Notes: generated by a model not told the origin, from the letters alone. Shown: positions 10,674-21,081, counted from the first letter of the stretch. The stretch: DNA of 21,115 bases from Ettlia oleoabundans (GCA_019693395.1 JAAMXP010005949.1:1-21115), one strand, 5' to 3'. Program-made: numbers and translations.

Positions 10674-11856
10674 CACACAATATTCACATTTCAGATCTTC
10701 AAATCACATGGCATCGCCAACCAGCAGGCAGGAAATGATGAAAACACCCCAACCGGCAGGCGGTATGCCGCTCACGTGTACAGAGATGTGCCGCCACTGC
10801 TGGTATGCACTCGGACGCCCGGGTGATCTGGGGTGCTGGTGTCGAAAAACTCTAGTGAAACCAGCAGGTCCCAGGAGTCAAAGGGAAAGTGGGTGAGGTC
10901 CATAGGCTGCATACACATAGGCAGACAAGAAGACGGCAAGCTAGGCAGGTAAACCCCACACATTGCTGACTGTAACCCTGCTGGCCAGTTGGCAGCCTGC
11001 CAGCACCAGGGACCAGGCCCGCAACACGGGTCCTGAACCAAATGCTTGCCTGATGAAAGATGCCATGCACAAACGTGAGCCAGGCCACACTGTTGTTGGG
11101 TGCAGGCAGCATGGCCAGCTTGTACCCTGCAGCTCGGTCTTGTGGGTACCCATACACATTCCTGCGAAGGAGGGCATTGGCTTGGCAGAGTGGGTTTTGC
11201 CTGGCAAGTCATGTGATGGCAGGCCACGCCTGCTACTGCAGTGCCATGACTTGCCCTGCCTGGCACCATGCCAGCTGCTCAGACCTGAAGAAGAAAGTGG
11301 GCATGTAGATGTCATCGCAGCACGCAACCTCCCCAGCCCAGTCGGTGCATTCACGCTGGCAGTTTCTATCCCCGGCCAGCCAAGCGGCGGTGGTGTTGAG
11401 AACGGTATCGTGAGCGCTGGGGTCTGTCCAAGTGATGTAGCAGTATGCAATGAGCTGATGTCGGTAGTTCCGCTCGTCCACTGCGACAGAGAGCAGCATC
11501 GGGGAATCTCAAATTGGCAGCTGTCACTGCCTCCCACGGGGTTATAGTATCTTGACGAGCCAGCTGCTTGAAAGATTGACCTGCTTCCTGCCGCCCGCAA
11601 AAGCGAGGCGGTGCCGCACAGTGCAGCCAGTGCTCAATGCGCACTGGGTGCCCGGTCACGCACCTTCCAAAAGTCGGTCCAAGTAGACGCTAATATAGAC
11701 GTCAGTGGTATCGAGCCCCGGGGTGCCCTGGCCCTTGAGGGGGGAATCCATCTGCCCTGTTGCTGGCGGCAAGAGCAGGACCAGGGCTGCCGCCAAGGTC
11801 ACCGCCGCCCTCAAGCGGCAGGGCCCCGTCTTTGAGCGTTCCGACTGCGGCAACAT
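8554..11856 (-). CDS. Pentameric ligand-gated ion channel (Cys-loop receptor superfamily) lacking the loop cysteines
   Basis: A complete gene. Minus-strand exons 11856-11664, 11480-11285, 11161-11050, 10906-10776, 10480-10384, 10115-9973, 9691-9646, 9512-9294 and 9045-8554 sum to 1629 nt (542 residues plus TAG), every junction in frame. Residues about 1-34 form a signal peptide. The extracellular beta domain starts with TTDVYISVYLDRLLE and has VDERN, ITWTD (80-84), the loop-A-like IYMPTFFFRN (about 122-131) and MDLTHFPFDSWDL (169-181). Canonical Cys-loop positions are Gln167 and Leu181, so the disulfide is absent, as in prokaryotic members. M1 spans about 297-320. M2 (about 326-348) has Arg at 0', Gly 2', Thr 6', Leu 9' and Glu 20'. 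M3 is about 360-382, then a long Ala-rich loop, and M4 is about 507-530, near the C-terminus. Subunits should assemble as homo- or heteropentamers in a membrane. Ligand and ion selectivity cannot be read from the sequence. The intron after exon 3 has a GC donor. Confidence 0.93.
10639..10673. repeat. CAGC tetranucleotide microsatellite in a channel intron
   Basis: About eight consecutive CAGC/GCCA units lie within intron 4 (10481-10775) of the ion-channel gene. Simple slippage repeat; being intronic it does not alter the protein. Confidence 0.95.
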
Positions 11857-12646
11857 ATAGCCAGGTGCGCGGCTTCTTCAGCGCCGATAGTGCCGGAACA
11901 CCGGCAAAGCGCGCGGCCCGGACGGACACGGCCCCCGATTAACAGGCTCCCCAGACTGTCCGGGAACAACGGGCGGTACCGACGGTAAAGACCGCAGCAT
12001 TGCCCTAGATGCCCTCGCCCACCAGATGCTGCCAGCGTCAGCATTTGTCGCCAGGTGGACAGGCCCGGGTACCAAACATTTCTCAACTCCACTGGTACAT
12101 TGCAGCGTTTCTAGAGTCCTTGGACAAAAGGACAAACATATATCAATTCTCTCTGCCTGGAGTCAAAACATTGTCATCTTCTAAGAATGGCAAGCACAAG
12201 CCAACAAATCCCGACCTGAGCAACCGGCCTGCGCCTGGTCACGCAGGTTGTGACAGCAGTGCACATCAACTGGTACTCTCACCCCTCTTTGTAAAAGTCA
12301 CACAACAGTTCCTGGTATGGAACAGATTGTGTTTATGCCGCTACACGCATACGCAGCCCCGCTAGACGCTCCCGCTCATGCCGCCGCACAACTCCGTTCA
12401 CCTTGCCCTTCTGTCCCCCTCCTAGCACTCCTAGCACACTCCACATTTCTTTCATCGTATGTTGGCCTCTGTGCTGCACAGTTGTACACCCAGCATTGTC
12501 CCAGGCTCCCAAGTCGCCGACCCTTGGACCTCACGTTCCCCAAGCCCCTGTCCTTTTCACTATTACTCCACTAGGCAGAATCAACTGCATAACAAGCGGG
12601 CATTGCCTCAGCCGAGCTGCAACCTGACGTCCAAGGGGCTCCTGCG
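11857..12646. promoter_or_regulatory. Divergent intergenic region between the ion channel and gene 4
   Basis: About 790 bp between the channel ATG (minus strand) and the first proposed ATG of gene 4 (plus strand). It should carry both promoters and 5' UTRs. The gene-4 side (about 12395-12480) is pyrimidine-rich and has a short direct repeat, cctagcac, twice (around 12422-12437). No TATA box or gene is convincing; the short open frames here have no recognisable protein character. Confidence 0.4.
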
Positions 12647-15157
12647 ATGGACCTACCTACCACGGAGCCTCCAGAGAGCTTCCAAGGCAATCGGCAACCC
12701 TCTCTCACCGGATCCGACACATCCGAGGGGCAGTCTAGCCTTATGGCCATGGGTGCGTCGCAGGCTGCGTCGCACCTGCGCCAGGGGGCGCACGGCGGTG
12801 AGCCACAACCCCGCCTGCCGCCAGACAACAAGGCCGGCTGCAGTGGTGGCGCAGGCTCCCCAGCACCAAGCTCTGCCTCTGCTGGCACCATCGGGACACA
12901 ATCAGTGCACTTAGTGTTTCATAGAGAGCTCACCCTGGATGTGCCACCTGATCAGGTAAGCTGGAAGCTGGTGGGGCATGGCACGCCACTGCCTTTCGGT
13001 TGTTGAGGCAACAATCAAACAGGCCCTGTTGTAGCCTGCAGCGCCTGGTTTACCTTGATCTTGAGCAGTCTCACACTCAATCCTAAGGCACCAATGGGCA
13101 TGTTCAAAAGCTCTGCTCCCTGCCACCTGGGGCCACTACAAGACCTACCCCGGAATGTCCTGCAGTTGGGGGAGGCTGTGCATGCGATCGTGCACATGCA
13201 GCCGTTACCTGTCTCGCCCCGTGCCGCCACATCATCTGCCACCTCAGCAGCACCGCCATCCTTGCCGGGCACGAAGGTGTTGGGAAAAGTCATCTGGCCA
13301 CCAGGCAGCCCAGGGGGCAGCCTGGGGGAGGGGCAAATGCCCCAGACATTGCAGAGTTTGCAGCAGGAGCCCCAGCCGGCCACTGCGCGCCTGCAAGAGG
13401 TAGGACAGCAGCAGGATCAGAGTCACCATAGAGCAGAGAGTCCAGGCGGCAGCTTCCACTCTGCTGAGTCAGACACAGAGCTAGCTGGCATTGAGAATGG
13501 CAACAGCAGCACAGCAAGCACAGCAAGCTACCCTACGAACACCAGCTATGAGACGGCAGTTCCCCAGGCCCCCTTTGCTCATGGTAGCGACGTAGAAGAA
13601 GAGCTTCAGACAGCACCCCCGCCACCACCTCGCCCTTCAAATGCGGGCAGCATGACAGCCCCTGAGCCAGCCAGCAGGGATGCTGCGACTCAGCGATTCG
13701 GACAGGATGGGGCAAGGCTGCCTTTAGCTGCAGCTGGAACCACATCAGGATCTGATGGATTCCATGCCCCTCCCCCGACACCGGCCGACACGAGTGGCGC
13801 CAGCAGCCACATGCTCGGCCCGTCTTCCGGCCGGGCGCCTGGACGGTCTGCACCTGCTAGCCCGGCCACCCCTTTGGCGGGGGCCCAGCCGCGCTCTGCT
13901 CCCTCAAATCAGAGCCCCACGCCACCAGTGCCAGTGCCAGGTCAACAAACAACAGCAGCAGCTGGCGGTGACGATCAGCAGCAAGTCTCTGCTTCTGGAA
14001 TCAGCTCCAGTGCGTCAGCTGGCAGCTGGCCGGGCACAGTGCCAGCATGGCGCCAGCAGCAACCATCTGCGGATGCAACGGCCCCCCCACAGCGGCGCAG
14101 TCGACTGGCAGTGAGCACCACAGCTTCTCCAAGCTCAGCACAGCCCTCAACCTCAGCAAGCACCGGAGGCACTGCAGCCACAGCAGGCATGGAAGGCACA
14201 GCGGGCGCAGCAGGCACAGCAGGTTCGCCATCCCAAGGGCCGCCAGCTGCCACCCCCAATCATTCCCCTCGGTCACTTTCTTCGGATCAGCCGCAGCTGA
14301 CAGAGATTTGCGGGCCCTGGCCGCCGCGGCCCCCTCTCCCGCAGCCCATTGCCATTGCCTCCCCACGGGGGCGGGAGGAGCTCGGCCACAGGGGCAGCCC
14401 GCAGCTGCCCACCGCTTTCTTCCATGCCAGCCGAGGACCCAACTGGCGACAGCTGGACGACGGCAGCTGGGTGAGCTCCGCTGAGGTGGACTGGTATCAG
14501 TTGGAAAGCGGGGCGGCTGTAAAACCAGGGGAGGCCCTCTTGCACAGCCCACTGGTGGGGGCAGCTTCCATGTCACCGCCACTGTCGCCAGTTAGCACCC
14601 GCCTCCTGGCGAGGCGCTACCCCTCAACCGAGCTGCGCCGCGGGCCACAGCGTGCAGCCAGCCTGGGCCTATCACCAATGGAGCGCCACCCCTCCCTGCT
14701 GTCTCCTGAGCGGCAGCAGGCCCCATTTTGCACACCCTCCATTCCCGCCATCCTGCCGGCGGCCACGTCAGAGATTGAACCTGCTGAGGCTGAATCCTCG
14801 CTGTCCCTCCCGCCAGAACAGCTTCCTATGGGCCTGCAAGCACGGCTCGAGACCATTAACAGTGGTGTCAGCAGCAGCGAAAGCGGCAGCGGCGACGCAA
14901 CTGGCTCGGGCCCGGCAAGCCCCCACCCACGCCCTCTACAGCAGCACCTCCTACCGGTGCTCAATGCATCCCCAGATGTCACCCCCGGCGCCGCCAACAC
15001 AGCCATGCCCAGCCCCTTCCCACACCGTGCTGGCAACGGTGGTGGCACCGCTGGTGGGTTCAGCGCTGTGGGAGGGTTGCCGCTGGACCACCTGGAGAAA
15101 AGGGATCGCCGCCGCTCGGCCGACTATTCACCACGGGAGGTGGGCAAGGCTGACTGA
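12647..15157 (+). CDS. Large low-complexity Ser/Pro/Ala/Gln-rich protein of unknown function
   Basis: I do not recognise this gene. A proposed first exon 12647-12955 (MDLPTTEPPE... to LTLDVPPDQ) ends at a good donor, CAG|GTAAGC. It is followed by an uninterrupted frame from about 13042 to the TGA at 15155-15157, about 705 codons. The product is mostly disordered: Ser/Pro/Ala/Gln/Gly-rich, with a Gly-Thr-Ala repeat patch (about 14160-14230) and many SP motifs that suit phosphorylation. The only folded-looking parts are SLTLNPKAPMGMFKSS to LGEAVHAIVHMQP near 13070-13200, and an aromatic patch RGPNWRQLDDGSW to VDWYQLESG near 14430-14510. The phase does not match between exon 1 (phase 0) and the acceptors at 13042 or 13069 (both need phase 2), so the 5' structure is unresolved. 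Alternatives: a phase-1 donor at 12802, or a start at the ATG at 13091 or 13097. A TGTAA motif follows the stop. A possible fusion to the next gene is described in the findings. Confidence 0.6.
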
Positions 15158-15194
15158 TACCCCCAAGAACACTGGGCCATGTGACGGCAATTTG

Positions 15195-15199
15195 TTGTA
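15195..15199 (+). terminator. Candidate TGTAA polyadenylation signal of gene 4
   Basis: TGTAA lies about 38 nt after the TGA that ends the gene 4 frame, a usual position and motif for green-algal 3' ends. It supports gene 4 ending here rather than splicing on into the permease. Confidence 0.45.
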
Positions 15200-15250
15200 A
15201 ACTCTCGTTCTGAGCAGCTGTGCAATTTTTTTCCCTGAGAGTTCCACACA

Positions 15251-18201
15251 ATGCCCACACTCGGCATAAGTACTGCACTTGCTTTGCGGTTGCAGGCTTA
15301 CTCGATGGAAGAAGGCGGCGGCTGGCGTGGCACTAGTTTGCAAACACCGCTGCTGCCTGCACCTCTGCTGACCGAGAGTGAGGCCGAGGAGGGCTTGCGG
15401 TCTCCCCGCGTTGCTGCCTATGGCAGTTTGTGGAGCAGCACAGCGCTGCTAGTCACACCGCTGCTGGGCGCAGGTGTGGCTGCTAGGAGAGGCAGGTTGT
15501 CAGCTACAGTCGTAGCATAGCCTGTCGCGTAATGTAAACAAGAGGTCCCCTTTCCTTGTGGTGGCGGGGAAGGCAAGCTTGGCATGGAAAGAGCGACTGA
15601 CAGCCTAACTTGAGTGTGCCACTAATACTGGTGAACCCCTGGTTGCAGGCCTGTTGGCGGCGCCCCGCTGCTTCGCCCTGCTGGGGCTGGTGGCAGGCAG
15701 TATCAGCCTGGCTCTTGTGGTCCTTGCTGCCTTTGTATCTCTACATTTCCTCATCACGGCCACCAGGAGAGTAGCAGGTGAGGTCTGAGGCAGCTGCATT
15801 GCCAGCCCTCTTGCAGTTTGCTGGGGGATATCTCAATTCTGTGCGTGATGTGCTGGTGGGCCGCTCTGCCTGGGACTTTGATTGTCCTGTGGAAATCTTT
15901 ATATTGACAGCTGTTGGGATGCAGGTCGCCACATGCACGGACTGCAGGCAGCACGATACGCTGAGGTTGTGCGCGCTGTGCTGGGGTCCACCGGAGCTGC
16001 GGTTGCTGATATAACGCTAGCGGTCCATTGCTTCGGTGAGAGCTTCCTGCATGACCTGCTGGGGCAGTTTGCCGCATTTCGGCAAGTTTGGGAGCAAAGT
16101 GTAAGGTTTCTCTTGCGATCCACCGAGGAATTGATAAAAGCAGCACAAACAACGTCTTGCAGGGCTCATGATTGCCAGCTTCATAGTCCTGGGCGACATT
16201 CTTGTCGGCAGCGGCTCAGGTTGGTTCAAGGTTGACATGACACCATTATGTGGTTTCCTTTGCTGGAGGCAAACCTTGTTTGTGATTGGGAGCGTGCACT
16301 GATTCCTTGTATGTGGTAAATGAGGCGCATCTTTCCCTCTTGCATGGTTATAATCCTGTGCTGCTTTCCTGTTGCGGAATTCGGAGCTGCAGATGGCTTA
16401 CTGGGGGGCTGGGGCGGCGACCGTGCCACCGCTGTGGGCGTACTAAGCCTCGTGGTGCTGGCGCCCATGACATGCTACAGGCAAGCAATAGGTTGTTTGC
16501 TTGCCGGCATGGGATGAGCAAATGTGTAGCTTCAAGTGCATGGATGCTCCGATCATTCAAAGTTCCTGGGGCGCCGGGCACGGCAGCTGTGCACCGCCAA
16601 GTTGAGGTGTTGCGCGGTGCTGGGCTTGTCCAATTTGCTCTCATGCTGCTGCAGGCGTGTGTCCACTGCTGCTGGGGCAAGTGCACTAGCCGTCGTTGCC
16701 AGCTGCATGGCAGCGGCCGCGACCCTGGCACTTACCATCCTTGCCGCCACCAAGCATTCCGTGCACCACATGAGCGTCTGGCCGGACTGGCAACAGCTAC
16801 ATGCCAGCGGCTGGTTTGTCAAAGCAGTACAGCTGGTTGGTGTGGTGCCTGTACTGCTGGTGGCAACGGTTAACCACCATGCGCTCCACCCCGTGGTGAG
16901 CATCTGCAACCCATTTCTGGTGACTGACCTTGTAGATTACCTGTATTTAGTCAGCTCCATTAGGCCACCAGTGAGAAGGGTGTCTGGCCAACCTGTGCCA
17001 CTTGCACTTGGTTTTAATTTGTCAAAGGTGCCAAAGAAATCAACCCATGTGTCCGCCCCTATGCTGCTTGCTCTCAGGCCTGCCAACACGCCTTCTTGCG
17101 TGCAGATGCTGCGAGCCCACCCGCGTAGCCCTGTCCGCATGCACGCCGCTGGCAGCCTGGCGCTGCTGTACGGCACCGTACTGCTGGCTCTGTTTGGGAC
17201 CTGCTGCTATGCCCTGTTTGGCAGCGATGTGCAGGTGGGAGCAGGGCGGATGGGTCTGGGCGCCACAAATTGCTGTGCTTCCCCTTTTTGTGTCACACCA
17301 CGGGAGTGCGGTGCTCCACCCCTATTGTGTGGTGCTGTGCTCAACTGCTACCGCTTCAAGTGATATTGCTGCATTAAGACTGCAGGCTGATGTACTGCTG
17401 GATTTCACCCCCAAGGCCCTGACTTCTTTGGCGGGTGATGCTCTGGGCCGCGCCGCCTACCTGCTGGTCCAGCTGGCCTTTGTCGTCACCCTAGCTGCAG
17501 GCTTCCCCCTGCTGATGGTGCCCTTCAGGTGAGGCCCCCTTCTTTCTAAAATGTCCTTGTTTCTTTGATAAGGTGTAAGTCTTGGTGCAAGTAGGAGCCA
17601 GCGGACGGTGATGGCGCTTGCTGAGCATATTGTATTGTGGGTGTTAAAGGAGTGGTGCTGAGGCGTGTCCCGTTGAGAAGGTTGCTTGCTGGAGCTATGC
17701 TAAGTTGCGCCCTCTTAATTCCGCAGGGATGCACTGTGGCGCGTGCTGTTCTGGCAGCCACTGGTTGGCAGCGCTGGTTTCTACCTGGTCACCCTGCTGG
17801 CGCTTGCTGGGGCGCTGTGGGCCAGCCTGGTGCTGCAATCGGGTGCTTTGTGGCAACTGATCAGGTGTGGGTGGGTGGGTGGTGGGTGGCTGAGCTTGCA
17901 AGCTCTGTAATGGCAGCTGTTGAGGTGGGGTGGCGAATCGCTTGCCTTTGCCGGCGGCTGGGCTGGTATCTCTCTGGACCCATGTCACCATGACATCATG
18001 CACATACCGCCCGTTGTGTACCTGCTGCACCACTGCCGCAGCCTGCTAGGGTCCACCACTGGCGCTCTGCTGGCACTGGTGCTGCCCGGCCTGGTGGCAG
18101 CTGGTGGTTACGGTGCAGGACGGCGCACAGCTGGTGTGGTGCTGGCGGTGCTGGGAGTGGGCGTGGGGCTGGATCGCATCCTGCGCCTGTTTACAGCCTG
18201 A
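15251..18201 (+). CDS. Amino acid/auxin permease (AAAP/SLC38-like) family transporter
   Basis: A multi-pass secondary transporter, probably for amino acids. Exons: 15251 (or 15296)-15473, 15649-15777, 15925-16035, 16163-16219, 16393-16480, about 16563-16895, 17106-17234, 17386-17528, 17727-17864, 18042-18201 (TGA). The product is about 500 residues with roughly ten membrane segments. The family signature is PLLGAGLLAAPRCFALLGL in TM1, followed by ARYAEVVRAVLG, ASFIVLGDILVG (TM3), VLSLVVLAPM, LLVATVNHHALHPV (the conserved internal helix with His), LYGTVLLALFGTCCYALFGSDV, FPLLMVPFR and a C-terminal LLGSTTGALLALVLPGLV. All joins keep frame except 16480/16563, which is off by one base. The start is ambiguous: ATG 15251 and ATG 15305 are in the same frame, and an acceptor at 15295 could join an upstream exon. 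The hydrophilic N-terminus (TPLLPAPLLTESEAEEG) is typical of vacuolar AAAP members, but location is not proven. Confidence 0.88.
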
Positions 18202-18737
18202 TATGACAACGGAGATTTGGCAGGTGGGCGCTCCCAAGAGCCCCCGTGGCTGCCATGTAATGTGTAGCCATTCAAGTCCACACACTCGTGCTCGCTCAAC
18301 ATGGTGGGCTGATGCTCGTCATCTCCTTCCCTGGCTGGATTTTGTCAACCCCTCCCTTCCTGCAGCCATGATAGCCATTACAAGATCGTGGATTGTGTGT
18401 GTGTATGTGTCATTCTTCTGGACAGTTCGCACCCCCAGCGTTTCCTACCTGGTGTGTTGCCCGGTACCAGTGCGCCAACAGGCGTGCCGCAAACCCTGTT
18501 TTACTTGGCAAGCGGCTCTGCATGCCGCCTCAGGCAGCCCTCGCATTCCTTAGCCCATGCCTTCTGCAAGTGCCATGCTCTGTGCAAGCCTGGATCTCGC
18601 CACCTTAAACACTCGGCACTACGACACATCATAGCAGCTGATGGTGGCACCACCTCAGCCCAGATCAGGTGCCCAGAGCAAAAGGAGATTCATAGGAAGA
18701 AGGATGTTATCGTGCCGCATCAGACTTTATCAAAGAC
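18202..18737. other. Intergenic region between permease and aminopeptidase
   Basis: About 535 bp expected to hold the permease 3' UTR and the aminopeptidase promoter/5' UTR. It contains a short TG-rich run (about 18393-18410). The frame open at 18388-18846 has no protein-like features and is not called. Confidence 0.5.
18256..18260 (+). terminator. Candidate TGTAA polyadenylation signal of the permease
   Basis: TGTAA 55 nt after the permease stop (18199-18201), in the usual range for algal nuclear 3' ends. No competing motif closer to the stop was seen. Confidence 0.45.
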
Positions 18738-21081
18738 ATGGACAGTAATACAAACGGGCGCTCGCCGTTGGCCGCGCAAGAGGAGGGTTGGGCAGCCGAG
18801 TTCAGCAGGGATTCCGCAGATGGCTCACTTGCAGTTCAACCTTTAAACTTGGAACCCAGCAGCGCACCGGTGCCTGCAAGGTGCGGTTCATCGCTTGGGT
18901 TGACAGTGACATCACCATTTGAGCCCGCTACCGCGTCTCACAGAACTGTATTGCGCTGCCTGACCATAGTTTCGCCGCCTAAACAACGAGGGATAAATGC
19001 GTGGGCGCTGCCCCGGCCTGCTGCTGCCGCCACCTTCACCGCCAGCTGCCCTGTCCACCATTGCTGCAGCTCCCCAGCTGCTGCCCCCAGCTCCTCCTCT
19101 CCGCCGCTTGGGCGAGCCACCAGCAGCAAGAGATGCATTCTCCTGTGCTGCTTTATCAGTGCCACCACCATTGCGTTGGGGATTGGCCTCAGCATTGGTC
19201 TCAGTGGCGACGACGACAGCAGCACTGGCGGCGGCAGCACAAACAGCAGCAGCAGCCAAGTGCCAGCCACCGTGTATGGGACCTCGCTGCCGCAGCAATG
19301 CCAGGATCTAGCCGCAGGTGCACGATATTGACTTCACCGCTCCTTTCTGCACTCTGGTTTTGTGACGTGGTAGCGTGACGTGGTGTGATGCAACTGGGTG
19401 GCACCTTGGCATGGAACCCCGTCCCCATGCTTCCGCACCCCATTGCGCTGTCCCCACCTGCCTGCAGTCAACTACTGGGACGTTGTCAACATCACCCGGT
19501 ACAAACTAAGCTTAGAGCTTACTGAGGAGATGTTCCAGTACCAGTACCAGCCAAGTACTGCCGGCCCTGGCACCTTCACCGCCACAGCCTCCCTGCTGTT
19601 CACCGTGCAGCAGCAGGCGACGAGCTGCCTGGTGCTCAATGCGCGCAACCTCACTTTCCAGAGCATCGCACTGCAGACGCAGCTTTCTGATGGTTCCTTC
19701 TCAACATCCACCGCCATTTGCAACTCCACCAACGCCAGCACCGCAGACTGCACAGCAGGAAAAGGCGCTGTCGTGTCTCTACCTTTTGAGCGCCGTGCGA
19801 ATGCCGACGCCACCCAGCCCCTGTCTACAGGCGATATGGATCTGGTGTCCATTGACCTTGGTGCCACGCTTCAGCCCAATACCACTGCCACGCTGGTACT
19901 GGAATATTCCGGCCTGCTGGGGGACTGGCCCACAGGCAATCAGGGGCTGCACCGCACAGCGCCCTTCTCCTCAGCTGACGGGGACGAGCTGGAAGTGATG
20001 GTGGTGACTCAGTTGGAGCCCACAGGCGCGCGCCAGCTGCTGCCCTGCTACGACCAGCCCGCACGCAAGGCGGTGTTTGAAGTCACACTGCAGGTGAGTG
20101 CGTGCCGGCTGGCTGACTGGGTCATCAAACAAATGGATGGGATGTAGGCGCACATGCTCGTAATTACAAGCACACTTGGGGGCTGTGGGGGTTTGATGGC
20201 GGTTTCGGGGTTGGTGGCTCTCCATCCAGGCTCGATTCCTTGTCCCATGCTGGAATTGCCCGTCAGCCCCTCAACTCTCTGCCCATTTCCTTGCGTTTGC
20301 ATGCCACCCCATGGTCCGCTGCAGGTTCCATCCACCACGCCTGCCGGCACGCCCACCGTGGCCCTCATAAACACACCCGTGCGTAACAGGTTGGGAGGCG
20401 CCAATGATGCCATACATATCTACGACTTTCAGCCCACCCCTCTCATGTCGCCCTACCTTCTAGCCATAGCAGCCGGGGATCTGGTCCAGTACACACCAAC
20501 GGCCAACAGCAGTACAGATCAGGAGGCTGCCGGCAGTACGGACGGCCTCCCGGAGCTCCGCCTGTGGGCTGCCCCTGGGCTGGAGGGTCAGCTGGCTGAG
20601 GCCGCTGAGGTGGCACGCCGTGCTTTCCAGTTTTATGGACAGTACTTTGCGGGGATTAGCCTGCCCGCGGAGCTGACAAAGATGGATTTGGTGGCTGTGC
20701 CGGGCAAGCACGGGGCCATGGAAGTGAGTTACTGGGTGGAGAGTGGGAACACTATGAGTTGGATAGGGCTAGCTTTGGGCAGCATCGCACGTTTGTCTGC
20801 ATCGCCTTGGCCCCTTCAGCGGCCGCCCGGAAAGCAGTTGCTGCATGCAATGGTGCCGCTGCCGGTGACATCACTTCAGTTGATGCTGCCAGTTGCAGCT
20901 AGCGCAGCATTCGCTGCTGCTGCTCATATGCTGAGTGCTCTCGTACTTGCCACGTGCAGAATTGGGGCCTGCTGATGTTTGACGAGCCCCGCCTTCTTTT
21001 TGACAAGGTGGGTGGGTGGATGGGGTCATTCATGTGTGCGTGAGCACGCATTGAATGCATGCATGGGGGTAAGCGGTCGGG

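Noticed and set aside
10941..11600. 219-codon minus-strand open frame
   Set aside because: It is the wrong frame across channel exons 2-3 and their introns. The frame that carries receptor motifs is different and spliced.
12880..13200. Possible starch-binding (CBM20-like) module at the start of gene 4
   Set aside because: The idea rests on a few residues (LTLDVPPDQ, LGEAVHAIVHM). The conserved tryptophans are absent and the frame between the parts is not continuous.
13055..15157. Gene 4 as a single 700-residue frame starting at 13055
   Set aside because: The first codon there is TTG inside a likely exon, not ATG. A spliced 5' exon or an internal ATG at 13091/13097 is more likely.
17865..17900. 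GGGTGGGTGG runs as a G-quadruplex regulator
   Set aside because: Short runs within an intron just after a GTGTGG donor; similar G-runs occur in other introns here, so nothing marks this one as special.
18388..18846. 152-codon plus-strand open frame between permease and aminopeptidase
   Set aside because: No recognisable motifs, starts in a TG-rich run and overlaps the aminopeptidase start in another frame.
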